Assembly: GCF_005402965.1 (NCBI RefSeq)
Contig: NZ_BJCF01000035.1
Coordinates: forward strand, 1 to 50,354
Reading direction: 5' to 3'
DNA from: Dolichospermum planctonicum
GTDB taxonomy: Bacteria; Cyanobacteriota; Cyanobacteriia; Cyanobacteriales; Nostocaceae
Length of the DNA: 50,354 nucleotides
Part shown: positions 8,555-16,619 of the stretch, in pieces
Numbering within the stretch: the first letter of the stretch is position 1
Layout: every line of letters starts with the position of its first letter
Made by a program: the position numbers and the translations under genes
Notes under the pieces: generated by a model
What the model saw: the letters and a program-made list of their open reading frames with translations, nothing else
Databases searched by the model: none
Told to the model about the DNA's origin: nothing

Positions 8555-9097
8555 TCAAACATGGAAATATTTTAAAATTGTTTTTGGTAATGAAAGTTCA
8601 CTTTCTATAATGTTATAGATACGTTGCACTCGAATTGCAGTTTGGTAGGTTTCTTCTCCTTGATGACTTTCTTCCAAACGCACACAAGTAGCATGAATTT
8701 CCTTTTCTATTAATGCCTGTTGTAGACTTTGGTTATTGCTATAGGGAACAATTTCTAGCCGTAAGTAATGTTTGTTAAAAATCTGGCGAAATTCGTTGAT
8801 AAGTTGTTGCAAAGTGCTATCCTGATTTTTTTCTATTGACTGATTTTCAATGACACCAAGACGCAAAACTAAAGATGAACGGACTGCAATTGCATAGAGA
8901 GCAATTGATAGCATTGTTCCCATTAATGCTTCTGTTAAAGCTACATCTGCTGCTCCTAAAACTGCATCTACCATTGCGGCTATGGCACCGAGTACCCCAC
9001 GAATCACTAAAGCATGATAGGGGTTAGTTTGAGTTACTAACATCCCCGCAGTTAAGGGTAATAAAGCAATGATCAAATAGAGATAAGTATCATTCAT
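8555..9097 (-). CDS. Mrp antiporter MbhD-like (DUF4040) subunit
   Basis: A 180-aa protein with three hydrophobic helices in the first 80 residues. The motif HALVIRGVLGAIAAMVDAVLGAADVALTEA is typical of the DUF4040/MbhD domain that forms the C-terminal part of MrpA. The last 100 residues are a soluble tail of unknown role (LQQLINEFRQIFNKHYLRLEIVPYS...). A full-length MrpA (NuoL-like) is absent from this operon, so this small subunit appears to stand in for the MrpA tail, as in cyanobacterial mrp clusters. It overlaps the end of mrpG by 8 bp, indicating translational coupling. Confidence 0.8.
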   Translation of the reverse strand: MNDTYLYLIIALLPLTAGMLVTQTNPYHALVIRGVLGAIAAMVDAVLGAADVALTEALMGTMLSIALYAIAVRSSLVLRLGVIENQSIEKNQDSTLQQLINEFRQIFNKHYLRLEIVPYSNNQSLQQALIEKEIHATCVRLEESHQGEETYQTAIRVQRIYNIIESELSLPKTILKYFHV

Positions 9098-9368
9098 TTT
9101 TTGCCTCTTGTGTTGAACAATATGCTAATACATAACCCAGCATAGTATTCCAAATTGCTAAGGAAATAATGCCCAGAATAAGTAATGGCCATTCACTGGG
9201 TATTTTCAATAATAGTCCGATGATAATAATCATTGAACCTAAAGTATCAGCAACAGAAAGTCCATGTAATTTGAATAATACTGATCTGTTGCTAACTAAA
9301 TGAAAAGTTCCCCAAAACCAAAAAACTATGCCTATACCTATACAGCTATAACTCAGAAAGTTGATCAT
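9090..9368 (-). CDS. mrpG: Mrp/Mnh antiporter subunit G
   Basis: A 92-aa, three-helix membrane subunit (MnhG/PhaG family) with the family pattern FKLHGLSVADTLGSMIIIIGL. It overlaps mrpF by 4 bp (ATGA-type junction) and the following MbhD-like gene by 8 bp, so the genes are translated in a chain. Its role is as part of the small-subunit half of the antiporter complex. Confidence 0.85.
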   Translation of the reverse strand: MINFLSYSCIGIGIVFWFWGTFHLVSNRSVLFKLHGLSVADTLGSMIIIIGLLLKIPSEWPLLILGIISLAIWNTMLGYVLAYCSTQEAKNE

Positions 9369-9622
9369 ACTTCACCCAATCTTCTCAGGATATGTGCTAA
9401 TAACATTAATCCGGCATTTCCTACACTCAGAATAATCGCTGCAACTACACCAATCATCCAATCATCTCGCAAAACGGAAATTACAAGAATCATGATTGCT
9501 ACTTTACTGGAAATACTACCAAAAGCTAACATTTTCTGCCAAGTATCATCACTTTTACCAGCTTCATAAATGGGGATAAGTAAAGCTACAATCATTGCCA
9601 TTAAGACTATTTCTAAGTTCAT
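9365..9622 (-). CDS. mrpF: Mrp/Mnh antiporter subunit F
   Basis: An 85-aa, three-helix subunit of the MnhF/PhaF family. The hydrophobic profile and the stretch FGSISSKVAIMILVISVLRDDW followed by an Ala/Ile-rich last helix fit the family. It lies 5 bp after mrpE and overlaps mrpG. It belongs to the antiporter membrane arm. Confidence 0.82.
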   Translation of the reverse strand: MNLEIVLMAMIVALLIPIYEAGKSDDTWQKMLAFGSISSKVAIMILVISVLRDDWMIGVVAAIILSVGNAGLMLLAHILRRLGEV

Positions 9623-9627
9623 AATTG

Positions 9628-10005
9628 TTACCTGCCGGGTTTAATTTGGTGGACCTCATACCATCCTTCTTCACGGTATTTAAAAACTATGGTTTTGGGT
9701 GTGAAGGTAATTAGAAATATATCCACAAAAATCAATAAAGGTGATCTTTTGAGTTTGACTTTCTCCATAATAATTTCTTCTTGATGATGGGGACGCAGGA
9801 TAATTTCAAATGCCTCCATAAAAGCCAATGGAATGGTAATAATAATTTTAATTATCACCTTTAACCAAGCTTTTAATTTTTCTGGTGAGGATTTACCACG
9901 TGGTAAAAGTAAGGCAATAATGACACCAATGATAATATTTGTTAAACTCACGTTAGCAGTGAGTAAAAACCAAATTGATAATCTTAATATGAGATGTCCA
10001 ATCAT
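9628..10005 (-). CDS. mrpE: Mrp/Mnh antiporter subunit E
   Basis: A 125-aa MnhE-family subunit with N-terminal MIGHLILRLSIWFLLTAN and two membrane helices. A basic C-terminal cytoplasmic region has the typical DIFLITFTPKTIVF element. I start it at the ATG at 10005 because this forms an ATGA overlap with the mrpD stop codon and begins at the family's usual N-terminus. An ATG 15 bp upstream lies inside mrpD. It is needed for assembly of the antiporter in studied species. Confidence 0.85.
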   Translation of the reverse strand: MIGHLILRLSIWFLLTANVSLTNIIIGVIIALLLPRGKSSPEKLKAWLKVIIKIIITIPLAFMEAFEIILRPHHQEEIIMEKVKLKRSPLLIFVDIFLITFTPKTIVFKYREEGWYEVHQIKPGR

Positions 10006-11435
10006 GGGAAAGCCATCCAAAATAGCAAAATTAAAGTCAGACTCATGACACCAACCAAATGCTCAAATTCTTCAAATACACGAGGTAAAGATATTGATAA
10101 CTTTTTGAAAATAACATGATAGGCTAACCAGCCCACAGCAATGGTTATAAGTGCTTTTGTAATATCAGCAGTATTATAAGCTTGAGGATAGACAATATTG
10201 GCAACAATTAAACCAGTGATCAAAAATATTATTGATATCCAAAAACCTGGTTTGATTTTCTGTTCTCCTTCTCGACTGTGGGGTAAAAAAATAAATTTAG
10301 CAAAGGATATTGCTGTACCGACTGCGGCAATATTCATAATTATAAATTGCCAAGATGCTAAATTTTTCATGCTTAAACTCTTAGCAGCAAAACCTGATAA
10401 TAAAGGGAAACCAGAAATTGATAAACTAGCGATAACTAAGGCTATCCAAATTGTTGTATGAATGGGTTTATATTGCAATTCTTTAAAGTTGCGACTGGGT
10501 AAAGAACCCGCAATCAAAAATAAAGATGATTTGACTAATCCATGGGTAAGAGCATAAAATCCACCTACTACTGGTGCCGCGAGAATAAAGCCTAATTGGG
10601 AAATTGTGTGAAAGGCCAACATTCGCTTAGTATCTTTTTCCAAAACAGCATAGGATACACCCATTAAAGCCGTTCCTACACCGAAAATTCTGACTATGAT
10701 ATCAATTTCTTCGGAAACTAATGCAGTACGCAATAAAGGTAAAACACTGGCTTTAACAACAATTCCTGACATCAATGCGGAAACTGGTGTTTCTGATTCA
10801 GAATGAGTTAAAGGTAACCATAAACCGGATACAAAAATCCCAGCTTTGATTAATAATCCCAGAAAAATTAATGCTAGTGCTTCCGGTGGTGATCCCTTTA
10901 AACCTGTAAAACTAAAGGAATGATGTGTCTGATAAACCAGCGCCGCACCAACTAGATAAAACAACATGGAAGTATTACTTACAAATAGATACCGTAAACC
11001 TACCCAAATTGAGCGATCGCTACGGGGATAAGCAATCAATAAAAAGGCCGCAATACCACTTACCTCTAAAGCCACATATAAACTAATGAAATCTGCACAG
11101 ACAAAGGCAGCATTGAGGCTACCATGGACAATAATCATCTGAGCATAGAAAAAAGCCGTTTTATCACTGCGCCAGCAGTAGAGAGCAACAGCAGCCGTGA
11201 CTATAGCATTTGTGAGAATAAAGTAAGCGCTTAACTCGTCTGCTATTAATTTAATACCGAAACTGTCTAGTAAATTCAGTGTCACTGGTGATGGATTGAG
11301 AAATAACTGCAACCCATAAGCAGCAGAAGCAATAGTTCCCCACAGAGTTAAATGTCGGTTGAGTTTGGGAACGATAAAAATGATGAATCCTAGAAAAAAT
11401 GGGGTAGCAATCCAAGTCAATGTAATAGTATTCAT
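10002..11435 (-). CDS. mrpD: Mrp/Mnh antiporter subunit D (NuoL/M/N-like)
   Basis: A 477-aa proton-translocating subunit related to complex I antiporter-like subunits. It has about 14 hydrophobic helices. Typical features are the glutamate in YVALEVSGIAAFLLIAYPRSD, the loop lysine in GLLIKAGIFVSGLWLPLTHSE with the conserved acidic pair behind it, SALMSGIVVKASVLPLLR, and the TM-lysine/histidine ALTHGLVKSSLFLIAG. The ATG has a strong GGAGG ribosome binding site. Upstream is the IscB element instead of the expected directly abutting mrpC, so the gene may be expressed from read-through of the element or from its own leader. Confidence 0.9.
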   Translation of the reverse strand: MNTITLTWIATPFFLGFIIFIVPKLNRHLTLWGTIASAAYGLQLFLNPSPVTLNLLDSFGIKLIADELSAYFILTNAIVTAAVALYCWRSDKTAFFYAQMIIVHGSLNAAFVCADFISLYVALEVSGIAAFLLIAYPRSDRSIWVGLRYLFVSNTSMLFYLVGAALVYQTHHSFSFTGLKGSPPEALALIFLGLLIKAGIFVSGLWLPLTHSESETPVSALMSGIVVKASVLPLLRTALVSEEIDIIVRIFGVGTALMGVSYAVLEKDTKRMLAFHTISQLGFILAAPVVGGFYALTHGLVKSSLFLIAGSLPSRNFKELQYKPIHTTIWIALVIASLSISGFPLLSGFAAKSLSMKNLASWQFIIMNIAAVGTAISFAKFIFLPHSREGEQKIKPGFWISIIFLITGLIVANIVYPQAYNTADITKALITIAVGWLAYHVIFKKLSISLPRVFEEFEHLVGVMSLTLILLFWMAFP

Positions 11436-11580
11436 CTAAACCTCCTCCAGGAGACCCCCACCAAAACTGTACTCAGTTTGGTGATGGGAGGAATGGAGGG
11501 TTAATTGTGAAACGTCCCTTGAGTAATTTTGTGCGTTAGCACAAATAGCGAGAAGGACAGTTGAGTAATTAACAAATCTT

Positions 11581-12864
11581 TTATACTGCATACGAATAAC
11601 CATCCTTTGCGTGAATGCGTTTACAAAACTTATGTGATATTCCTTGAATCAATCCATTTTTAGTAGAAATATTGAAACTACCAGTTGAACGAATAGCAAC
11701 TTTTCCTACATAAGTACCAATCTTTTTACCAGTGGTGACAACCGCTTTAGCAATATCGCCAGTTTGAAAACCAAAATGTATTTTTTCTCTCGGTACGTGC
11801 CTATTCGGAAAACCGTACTTGTCGGTTCGGCAAGATTGCCTAGAACCGTGACCGTTAGCTGTAATTAGCAGTAGTTTAACACCTTTGATATTGAGAATTG
11901 GAGTTGACTGACCAACACAAGCTGCGTCAATCCAGTGCGTTTTCTCTAAATTTTGCTCACTTCTATTAAACTTTGTTAACCCTCCTGAACCTGTTTCTAC
12001 AGGTAATCCAGTTGCTTTTAGGACTTTTAGTAATGCAGTACGAGTTGTGTTTACTGCGGCTGCATCAGCCAGTGGTCTTTTGGCTTGCTTCAAGATTTTC
12101 TCTAACTTTGAAAAGTCTTTTTTGAGAAAATCTTTGATGTCTTTCGTTCCCTTTTTGGTGTTACACTTTTCACAACTTAAAGTGAGATTCGTAATTGAAT
12201 TACTACCACCCTTGGCTCGTGGATGAATATGTTCTACTTGAAAAGGAACGTCTTTCGCTCCACAGTAAGCACATTGTCTACCCCACTTTTCTAGTAAGTA
12301 TTCTCTGGTTTCGTAACCAGCTAAAGTTCCCTGTTGATATTCCTGTCCTTGAATATCAGGATTAGCCATTAACTGCATATCAAACCTGACTAATTCTTGA
12401 CTAATAGCCTGAATTGGTGCAAAGTTGAGTAACTTCTTAACCCAAGTTTTGATATTCTCAACCCGACTTTGTAAGCTCGGTGCTAACCATCCTTCTGGAC
12501 GGGTTCTATTCAAAAACCTTGGTTGTCTGTAACGAGTTTTTCTTGCACGTCTAGAACGTCTTAATTGCCTTCTAGAAGTTAAAGCATCTCTAATTGCAAA
12601 ACCTCTATGTTTTAATTCAGCAGCAAATACAACCTCGCCAGTTAAATCATTAACTAATGCCATTCCCGTAAATTTTGCACCAGGGTCAATCTTTAGTCTT
12701 AGCGACGATATTGGGGAGTCAGGACGGGATTTTTTGAGAATAATTGTGAACGGAAACTGTCTAAATATTGCTGCTTTTTTGCTTCTTAGTAGTTGTCTGG
12801 CTTGCGCTGAATGAATTGGGTTTAATGGCGTGAAGTTGGTATCTAAAACAAATACTTTGGACAT
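11581..12864 (-). CDS. iscB: RNA-guided HNH/RuvC endonuclease IscB
   Basis: A 427-aa, apparently intact IscB, the family ancestral to Cas9. The N-terminal PLMP-type domain (FVLDTNFTPLNPIHSAQAR) is followed by RuvC-I with D60 (LKIDPGAKFTG). An Arg-rich bridge helix spans about 92-122. RuvC-II has E157 (AISQELVRFD). The HNH domain has C198/C201, E211-H212-I-H214 and C231/C234-N235. RuvC-III has H310/D313 (THWIDAACVG). All catalytic residues are present. I start at the ATG at 12864 because AGGAGG lies 6-8 bp upstream. An in-frame start 60 bp further up would lie in the RNA region. It uses the omega RNA encoded just upstream to cut DNA matching the RNA's 5' guide. Confidence 0.93.
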   Translation of the reverse strand: MSKVFVLDTNFTPLNPIHSAQARQLLRSKKAAIFRQFPFTIILKKSRPDSPISSLRLKIDPGAKFTGMALVNDLTGEVVFAAELKHRGFAIRDALTSRRQLRRSRRARKTRYRQPRFLNRTRPEGWLAPSLQSRVENIKTWVKKLLNFAPIQAISQELVRFDMQLMANPDIQGQEYQQGTLAGYETREYLLEKWGRQCAYCGAKDVPFQVEHIHPRAKGGSNSITNLTLSCEKCNTKKGTKDIKDFLKKDFSKLEKILKQAKRPLADAAAVNTTRTALLKVLKATGLPVETGSGGLTKFNRSEQNLEKTHWIDAACVGQSTPILNIKGVKLLLITANGHGSRQSCRTDKYGFPNRHVPREKIHFGFQTGDIAKAVVTTGKKIGTYVGKVAIRSTGSFNISTKNGLIQGISHKFCKRIHAKDGYSYAV

Positions 12865-13117
12865 ATTGTCCCTCCTTTCGACTGCGCTCAAGGCAAGCCT
12901 TGCGGGTAATGTTAGCCTGGACAAAGATTTAAAGGCTTTTTACGCTAACAGCACTGGATTAACCCAATAAGCCTGTTTAACTGTTAACCTCAGCAGCTAC
13001 AAACTGGCTGCGTATTTGTAGGTGAGATGACCTGAAAATCGTAGTGATTTAACACTTAGTCGGGTAAACTCTGGGCTTTAAAAGCCCCCACTTACCCTAA
13101 GGGAAGTGGTGGGTAAT
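12865..13117 (-). ncRNA. Omega RNA (HEARO RNA) of IscB
   Basis: The 250 bp upstream of iscB has no ORF but many stems, read on the minus strand. They are CCACTT/AAGTGG (13088-13109), GGGCTTT/AAAGCCC (13073-13087), GCAGC/GCTGC, and TAACAG/CTGTTA, with CGCAAGGC/GCCTTGAGCG near the start codon. Position, strand and structure match the IscB-associated omega RNA, known earlier as HEARO. In studied IscB systems the guide is the 5' end of this RNA, drawn from DNA just outside the element, here the end of mrpC. Exact ends were not determined. Confidence 0.8.
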
Positions 13118-13453
13118 TTACGGTGTATTATTTTTCTCAATCTCATGGGTTTCCAGGGTGGGATTATCCTGTGCTAATTTCATCACACCAACCAGCATCA
13201 AAGCCTGAATAGAAAAACCAATGACTATCGCTGTTAATATCACTGCTTGGGGAACAGGATCGGCATAATTAATATTTTTTACACTAGAAATAATGGGGGT
13301 AAATAAGCCTTCTCGTGATGCAATTAGTACATAAAAGGCAATCACACCTGTACTCATCACATCCATGGAGACAATTTTCATCACCAGGTTTTTTTTGAGG
13401 ATAATCCCGAAAAAACCGCACAATATTGTTATTAGTACACAGGCTTCTAACAC
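13118..13453 (-). CDS. mrpC: Mrp/Mnh antiporter subunit C (NuoK-like)
   Basis: The first gene of the mrp operon. It is a 111-aa NuoK-like three-helix subunit. Family features are GIILKKNLVMKIVSMDVMSTGVIAFYVLIA and DPVPQAVILTAIVIGFSIQALMLV. It starts at GTG with no strong ribosome binding site visible. The stop codon is immediately followed by the IscB element, which separates it from mrpD by 1.68 kb. In uninterrupted cyanobacterial clusters mrpC and mrpD are adjacent (general knowledge). Confidence 0.88.
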   Translation of the reverse strand: MLEACVLITILCGFFGIILKKNLVMKIVSMDVMSTGVIAFYVLIASREGLFTPIISSVKNINYADPVPQAVILTAIVIGFSIQALMLVGVMKLAQDNPTLETHEIEKNNTP

Positions 13454-13764
13454 GGTAATTAATTATTTTATTTTATGCTCAAGTGATAATTTAATATAAG
13501 CACAGATTTTTGGTACTAACTCAATATCAAGTGCTAAAATATTTTGATGATTATTATAGTGATATCTAATGATTTAGTATTAAGGAACTTATGTATCATA
13601 TCTTGGCTTGCAATCTTTTTTTCCTACCCTCCAAAAGGAGGTTTTCAAAATCTCTTATGGTCTATTAAATTTTTTATATTCATTTAAGGTAACAGGTGAC
13701 AGGTAACAGCTAAGAGTTTTACTACCCATTACCCATTACCCATTACCTATTACCTATTACCTAA
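13454..13764. other. Intergenic region upstream of mrpC with repeats
   Basis: A 311-bp non-coding gap. It contains a short perfect hairpin at 13628-13641 (CCTCC-AAAA-GGAGG followed by TTTT) and a heptameric tandem repeat at 13724-13765. I see no gene and no clear promoter for the mrp operon. Confidence 0.5.
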
Positions 13765-13765
13765 T
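13724..13765. repeat. Heptanucleotide tandem repeat (ACCCATT/ACCTATT)
   Basis: Six consecutive 7-bp units: three ACCCATT, two ACCTATT and a final ACCTAATT. They run up to the stop codon of ndk. This is the short tandemly repeated repetitive (STRR) class known from heterocystous cyanobacteria. Confidence 0.75.
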
Positions 13766-14214
13766 TACTCATTTAACCACGGTTTTGAATGGGGTTGCCA
13801 AGCAACTAATTCTTCATCCTTAAACCATAAAGCTATTTCTGTTTGGGCTGTTTCTTGAGCATCAGAACCGTGAATCAGGTTACGACCTACATTAACGCCA
13901 AAATCGCCACGAATTGTACCTGGTTCTGCGTTTAAGGGATTGGTTGCACCAATAATCTTTCTCGCTGCTGCAACAACGCCCTCACCTTCCCAAACCATTG
14001 CTACAACTGGACTAGAAATGATAAATTCCACTAACCCAGGAAAAAAAGGTCTTTCACGGTGAACAGCATAGTGTTGTTCCGCTAATTCTCTACTGACTTT
14101 CATAAACTTCAACCCAACTAAAGTAAAGCCTTTAGTTTCAAAACGGCGGATAATTTCACCCACCAAACCACGCTGTACACCGTCCGGCTTAATTGCTAAA
14201 AATGTGCGTTCCAA
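13765..14214 (-). CDS. ndk: Nucleoside diphosphate kinase
   Basis: Transfers the gamma phosphate from ATP to nucleoside diphosphates. It has K9 in [10 protein letters not shown], the phosphohistidine H115 in [13 protein letters not shown] and the canonical E/W-rich end. I choose the TTG at 14214 (149 aa) as the start. It gives the standard N-terminus [12 protein letters not shown] and has GGAG with a 6-nt spacer upstream. The longer ATG-started reading (157 aa) adds an atypical MIMFLETD. The gene is monocistronic, and its stop codon abuts a heptamer tandem repeat. Confidence 0.93.
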   Translation of the reverse strand: MERTFLAIKPDGVQRGLVGEIIRRFETKGFTLVGLKFMKVSRELAEQHYAVHRERPFFPGLVEFIISSPVVAMVWEGEGVVAAARKIIGATNPLNAEPGTIRGDFGVNVGRNLIHGSDAQETAQTEIALWFKDEELVAWQPHSKPWLNE

Positions 14215-14238
14215 GTCTGTCTCCAAAAACATAATCAA

Positions 14239-14544
14239 ATTTTGATGGGTTAATTGTCAGTTGTATTGAGGTCTTTTGTCTAGTAGTCTGAGCAATTTTC
14301 CCTGATCATGGTGGATAACCGGATTGAATTACCATTTTCTTTACCCATTACATACAGCAATAGGTAATTAACCGCAGATAAACGCAGATAAACGCAAATT
14401 TTTGTAACTAACCATTCTCAGCACAAGGGAGTATTGGGTGATTATCCTAATTCTTAATCAGAAATTATTTCTAGTCTTATATCCTTTACCAGACTATTTT
14501 GTTAAATTGTTAATTCGTGGGCAACACACAGAGGTCAGGAAGAA
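14239..14544. other. Divergent intergenic region ndk-speA
   Basis: About 300-330 bp between divergent genes. It contains a direct repeat GCAGATAAAC / GCAGATAAAC at about 14364-14386. Promoters for both genes must lie here, but I cannot mark them confidently. Confidence 0.4.
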
Positions 14545-16560
14545 ATGGGTGTCGAGTCAACTGCTGATGAGATTGTAAAAATGCCGCCTAATGGGCATAA
14601 AGCTGAATTGAAAAGCCAAAGAGAGAAGAAACTGTTAGTACCTACTAGCATAAGCACGGGAAATTTATCTATTCCCTGGAAAATTGAGAATAGTGAAGAC
14701 CTTTATCGGATTGAAGGTTGGGGTCGGCCTTATTTCTCGATTAATGCTGCTGGTCATGTAACTGTTTCTCCCAAGGGTGAACGTGGTGGGTCTTTGGACT
14801 TGTTTGAGTTGGTCAATGCTCTACAACAGCGTAATTTAGGTCTTCCTATGTTAATCCGCTTTTCCGATATTTTGGAAGACCGGATTGAGCGCTTAAATGC
14901 TTGTTTTGCTAAGGCGATCGCCCGCTATAATTACCCTGGTGTCTATCGTGGGGTTTTTCCTGTTAAGTGCAATCAACAACGTCACCTGATTGAAGATTTA
15001 GTTCGTTTTGGTAAACCCCATCAATTTGGTTTGGAAGCAGGTTCTAAGCCAGAATTAATGATCGCTTTGGCTTTATTGGATACCCCTGGAGCATTGTTAA
15101 TTTGCAATGGCTACAAAGACCAGGAATACATCGAAACCGCTATGTTAGCCCAAAGACTAGGACAAACACCAATTATCGTCCTAGAGCAAATTGAAGAGGT
15201 GGATTTAGCCATTGCTGCTAGTCGTCAATTAGGAATTAAGCCAATTTTGGGAGTTAGAGCCAAATTAAGCACACAAGGTATGGGTCGCTGGGGAACTTCT
15301 ACAGGCGATCGCGCTAAATTTGGCTTAACAATTCCCGAAATTATGGAAGCTGTAGAAAAATTAGGTGCAGCTGACTTACTCGGTTCTCTACAACTGTTAC
15401 ATTTTCACATTGGTTCGCAAATCTCCGCTATCAATGTCATTAAGGATGCCATTCAAGAAGCTAGTCGTATTTACGTAGAATTGGCGATGCTAGGGGCAGA
15501 TATGAAATACTTAGATGTTGGGGGTGGTTTGGGTGTAGATTATGACGGCTCGCAAACGAACTTCTACACCTCAAAAAACTACAATATGCAAAACTATGCT
15601 AACGACATTGTAGCCGAATTAAAAGATACCTGTGATGAACGGCAAATTACCGTACCTACTCTTGTGAGTGAAAGTGGTCGGGCAATTTCCTCTCACCAAT
15701 CAGTGTTGATTTTTGACGTTCTCAGTACCAGTGATGTCCCCCTTGATCCTCCTGATCCTCCCCAAGACGGAGAATCTCCAATTATTAAATACCTGTGGGA
15801 AACTTACCAATCTATCAATAAGGAAAATTACCAAGAATTTTATCACGACGCTGCTCAATTCAAAGAAGAAGCTATCAGTCGCTTTAATTTAGGAATTTTG
15901 CGCTTGAATGAACGCGCTAAGGCCGAACGTCTTTACTGGGCTTGTTGTCAAAAAGTTTTAACTATCATCCGTCAGGAAGAATACGTACCTGACGAATTGG
16001 AAGACCTAGAAAAAATCATGGCTTCCATTTACTACATCAATCTTTCTGTGTTTCAATCAGCACCAGATTGTTGGGCTATAGATCAACTATTTCCCATTAT
16101 GCCCATACATCGTCTGGATGAAGAACCAACCCGCAGAGGAATTTTAGCAGACCTCACCTGTGATAGTGATGGGAAAATAGACCGCTTTATAGATTTGCGA
16201 GATGTGAAATCAGTGTTAGAATTACACAAATTTCATCCAGGAAAACCCTATTATTTGGGAATGTTCCTGAATGGAGCATACCAGGAAATTATGGGGAATT
16301 TACATAATCTCTTTGGTGATACTAACGCCGTTCATATCAATTTAACTCCCAAGGGCTACCAAATTGAACACGTTGTTAAAGGTGATACCATGAGTGAAGT
16401 CGTTAGTTACGTTCAATACGATGCTGAAGACATGGTAGAAAATATTCGCCAGCGTTGTGAGCGGGCTTTAGAAGAACAGCACATCACCTTAGCGGAATCT
16501 CAGCGACTTCTACAAACTTACGAGCAAAGTTTACAACGGTATACTTACTTGAATAGTTAA
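14545..16560 (+). CDS. speA: Biosynthetic arginine decarboxylase
   Basis: Converts arginine to agmatine, the first step of polyamine synthesis. The 671-aa protein belongs to the fold-III (alanine-racemase-like) decarboxylases. It has PLP lysine K141 in GVFPVKCNQQRHLIE, the substrate/PLP loop LGVRAKLSTQGMGRWG, HFHIGSQIS and the phosphate-binding GGGLGVDYDGS. The C-terminal part has DLTCDSDGKID and PYYLGMFLNGAYQE. The length is usual for SpeA. An upstream leader MGVESTADEI... is less conserved but is the only good ATG, preceded by AGGTCAGGAAGAA. A second, unrelated decarboxylase lies at 5.4 kb. Confidence 0.95.
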   Translation: MGVESTADEIVKMPPNGHKAELKSQREKKLLVPTSISTGNLSIPWKIENSEDLYRIEGWGRPYFSINAAGHVTVSPKGERGGSLDLFELVNALQQRNLGLPMLIRFSDILEDRIERLNACFAKAIARYNYPGVYRGVFPVKCNQQRHLIEDLVRFGKPHQFGLEAGSKPELMIALALLDTPGALLICNGYKDQEYIETAMLAQRLGQTPIIVLEQIEEVDLAIAASRQLGIKPILGVRAKLSTQGMGRWGTSTGDRAKFGLTIPEIMEAVEKLGAADLLGSLQLLHFHIGSQISAINVIKDAIQEASRIYVELAMLGADMKYLDVGGGLGVDYDGSQTNFYTSKNYNMQNYANDIVAELKDTCDERQITVPTLVSESGRAISSHQSVLIFDVLSTSDVPLDPPDPPQDGESPIIKYLWETYQSINKENYQEFYHDAAQFKEEAISRFNLGILRLNERAKAERLYWACCQKVLTIIRQEEYVPDELEDLEKIMASIYYINLSVFQSAPDCWAIDQLFPIMPIHRLDEEPTRRGILADLTCDSDGKIDRFIDLRDVKSVLELHKFHPGKPYYLGMFLNGAYQEIMGNLHNLFGDTNAVHINLTPKGYQIEHVVKGDTMSEVVSYVQYDAEDMVENIRQRCERALEEQHITLAESQRLLQTYEQSLQRYTYLNS

Positions 16561-16564
16561 TAGT

Positions 16565-16619
16565 CATTAGTCAGGGATCAGTTGTCAGTAGCAAATTACA
16601 ACTGACAACTGACAACTAA
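16565..16619. repeat. Inverted/direct repeat of ACTGACAACTGAC type
   Basis: CAGTTGTCAGT and two copies of ACTGACAACTG form an imperfect hairpin between the convergent speA and nucleotidyltransferase genes. A related GTCAGTTGTCAGTTGTCA occurs at 17813-17830. The motif type is dispersed in Nostocales, and here it could act as a bidirectional terminator. Confidence 0.5.

Larger units (their letters stand above)
11450..13117 (-). mobile_element. IscB (ISC-type, IS200/IS605-related) element inserted in the mrp operon
   Basis: A non-autonomous element lying exactly between the mrpC stop codon and the mrpD ribosome binding site. It consists of an omega/HEARO RNA region, iscB and a 3' end with two hairpins: 11528-11545 (TTTGTGC-GTTA-GCACAAA) and 11460-11482 (ACCAAAACTG/CAGTTTGGT). 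No tnpA is adjacent, so movement would need a transposase in trans; a tnpA fragment occurs at 50.2 kb. The left boundary is close to 13117, just after the mrpC stop. The right boundary is uncertain within about 11440-11500. Its insertion leaves both flanking mrp genes intact. Confidence 0.7.

Noticed and set aside
9833-10048. Plus-strand frames opposite the mrp operon (also 9300-9569, 10198-10461)
   Set aside because: Antisense shadows of membrane-protein genes; no start signals.
12865-12924. N-terminal extension of IscB starting at 12924
   Set aside because: It adds 20 residues unlike the family, lies in the omega RNA region, and the ATG at 12864 has a strong AGGAGG. The shorter start is used.
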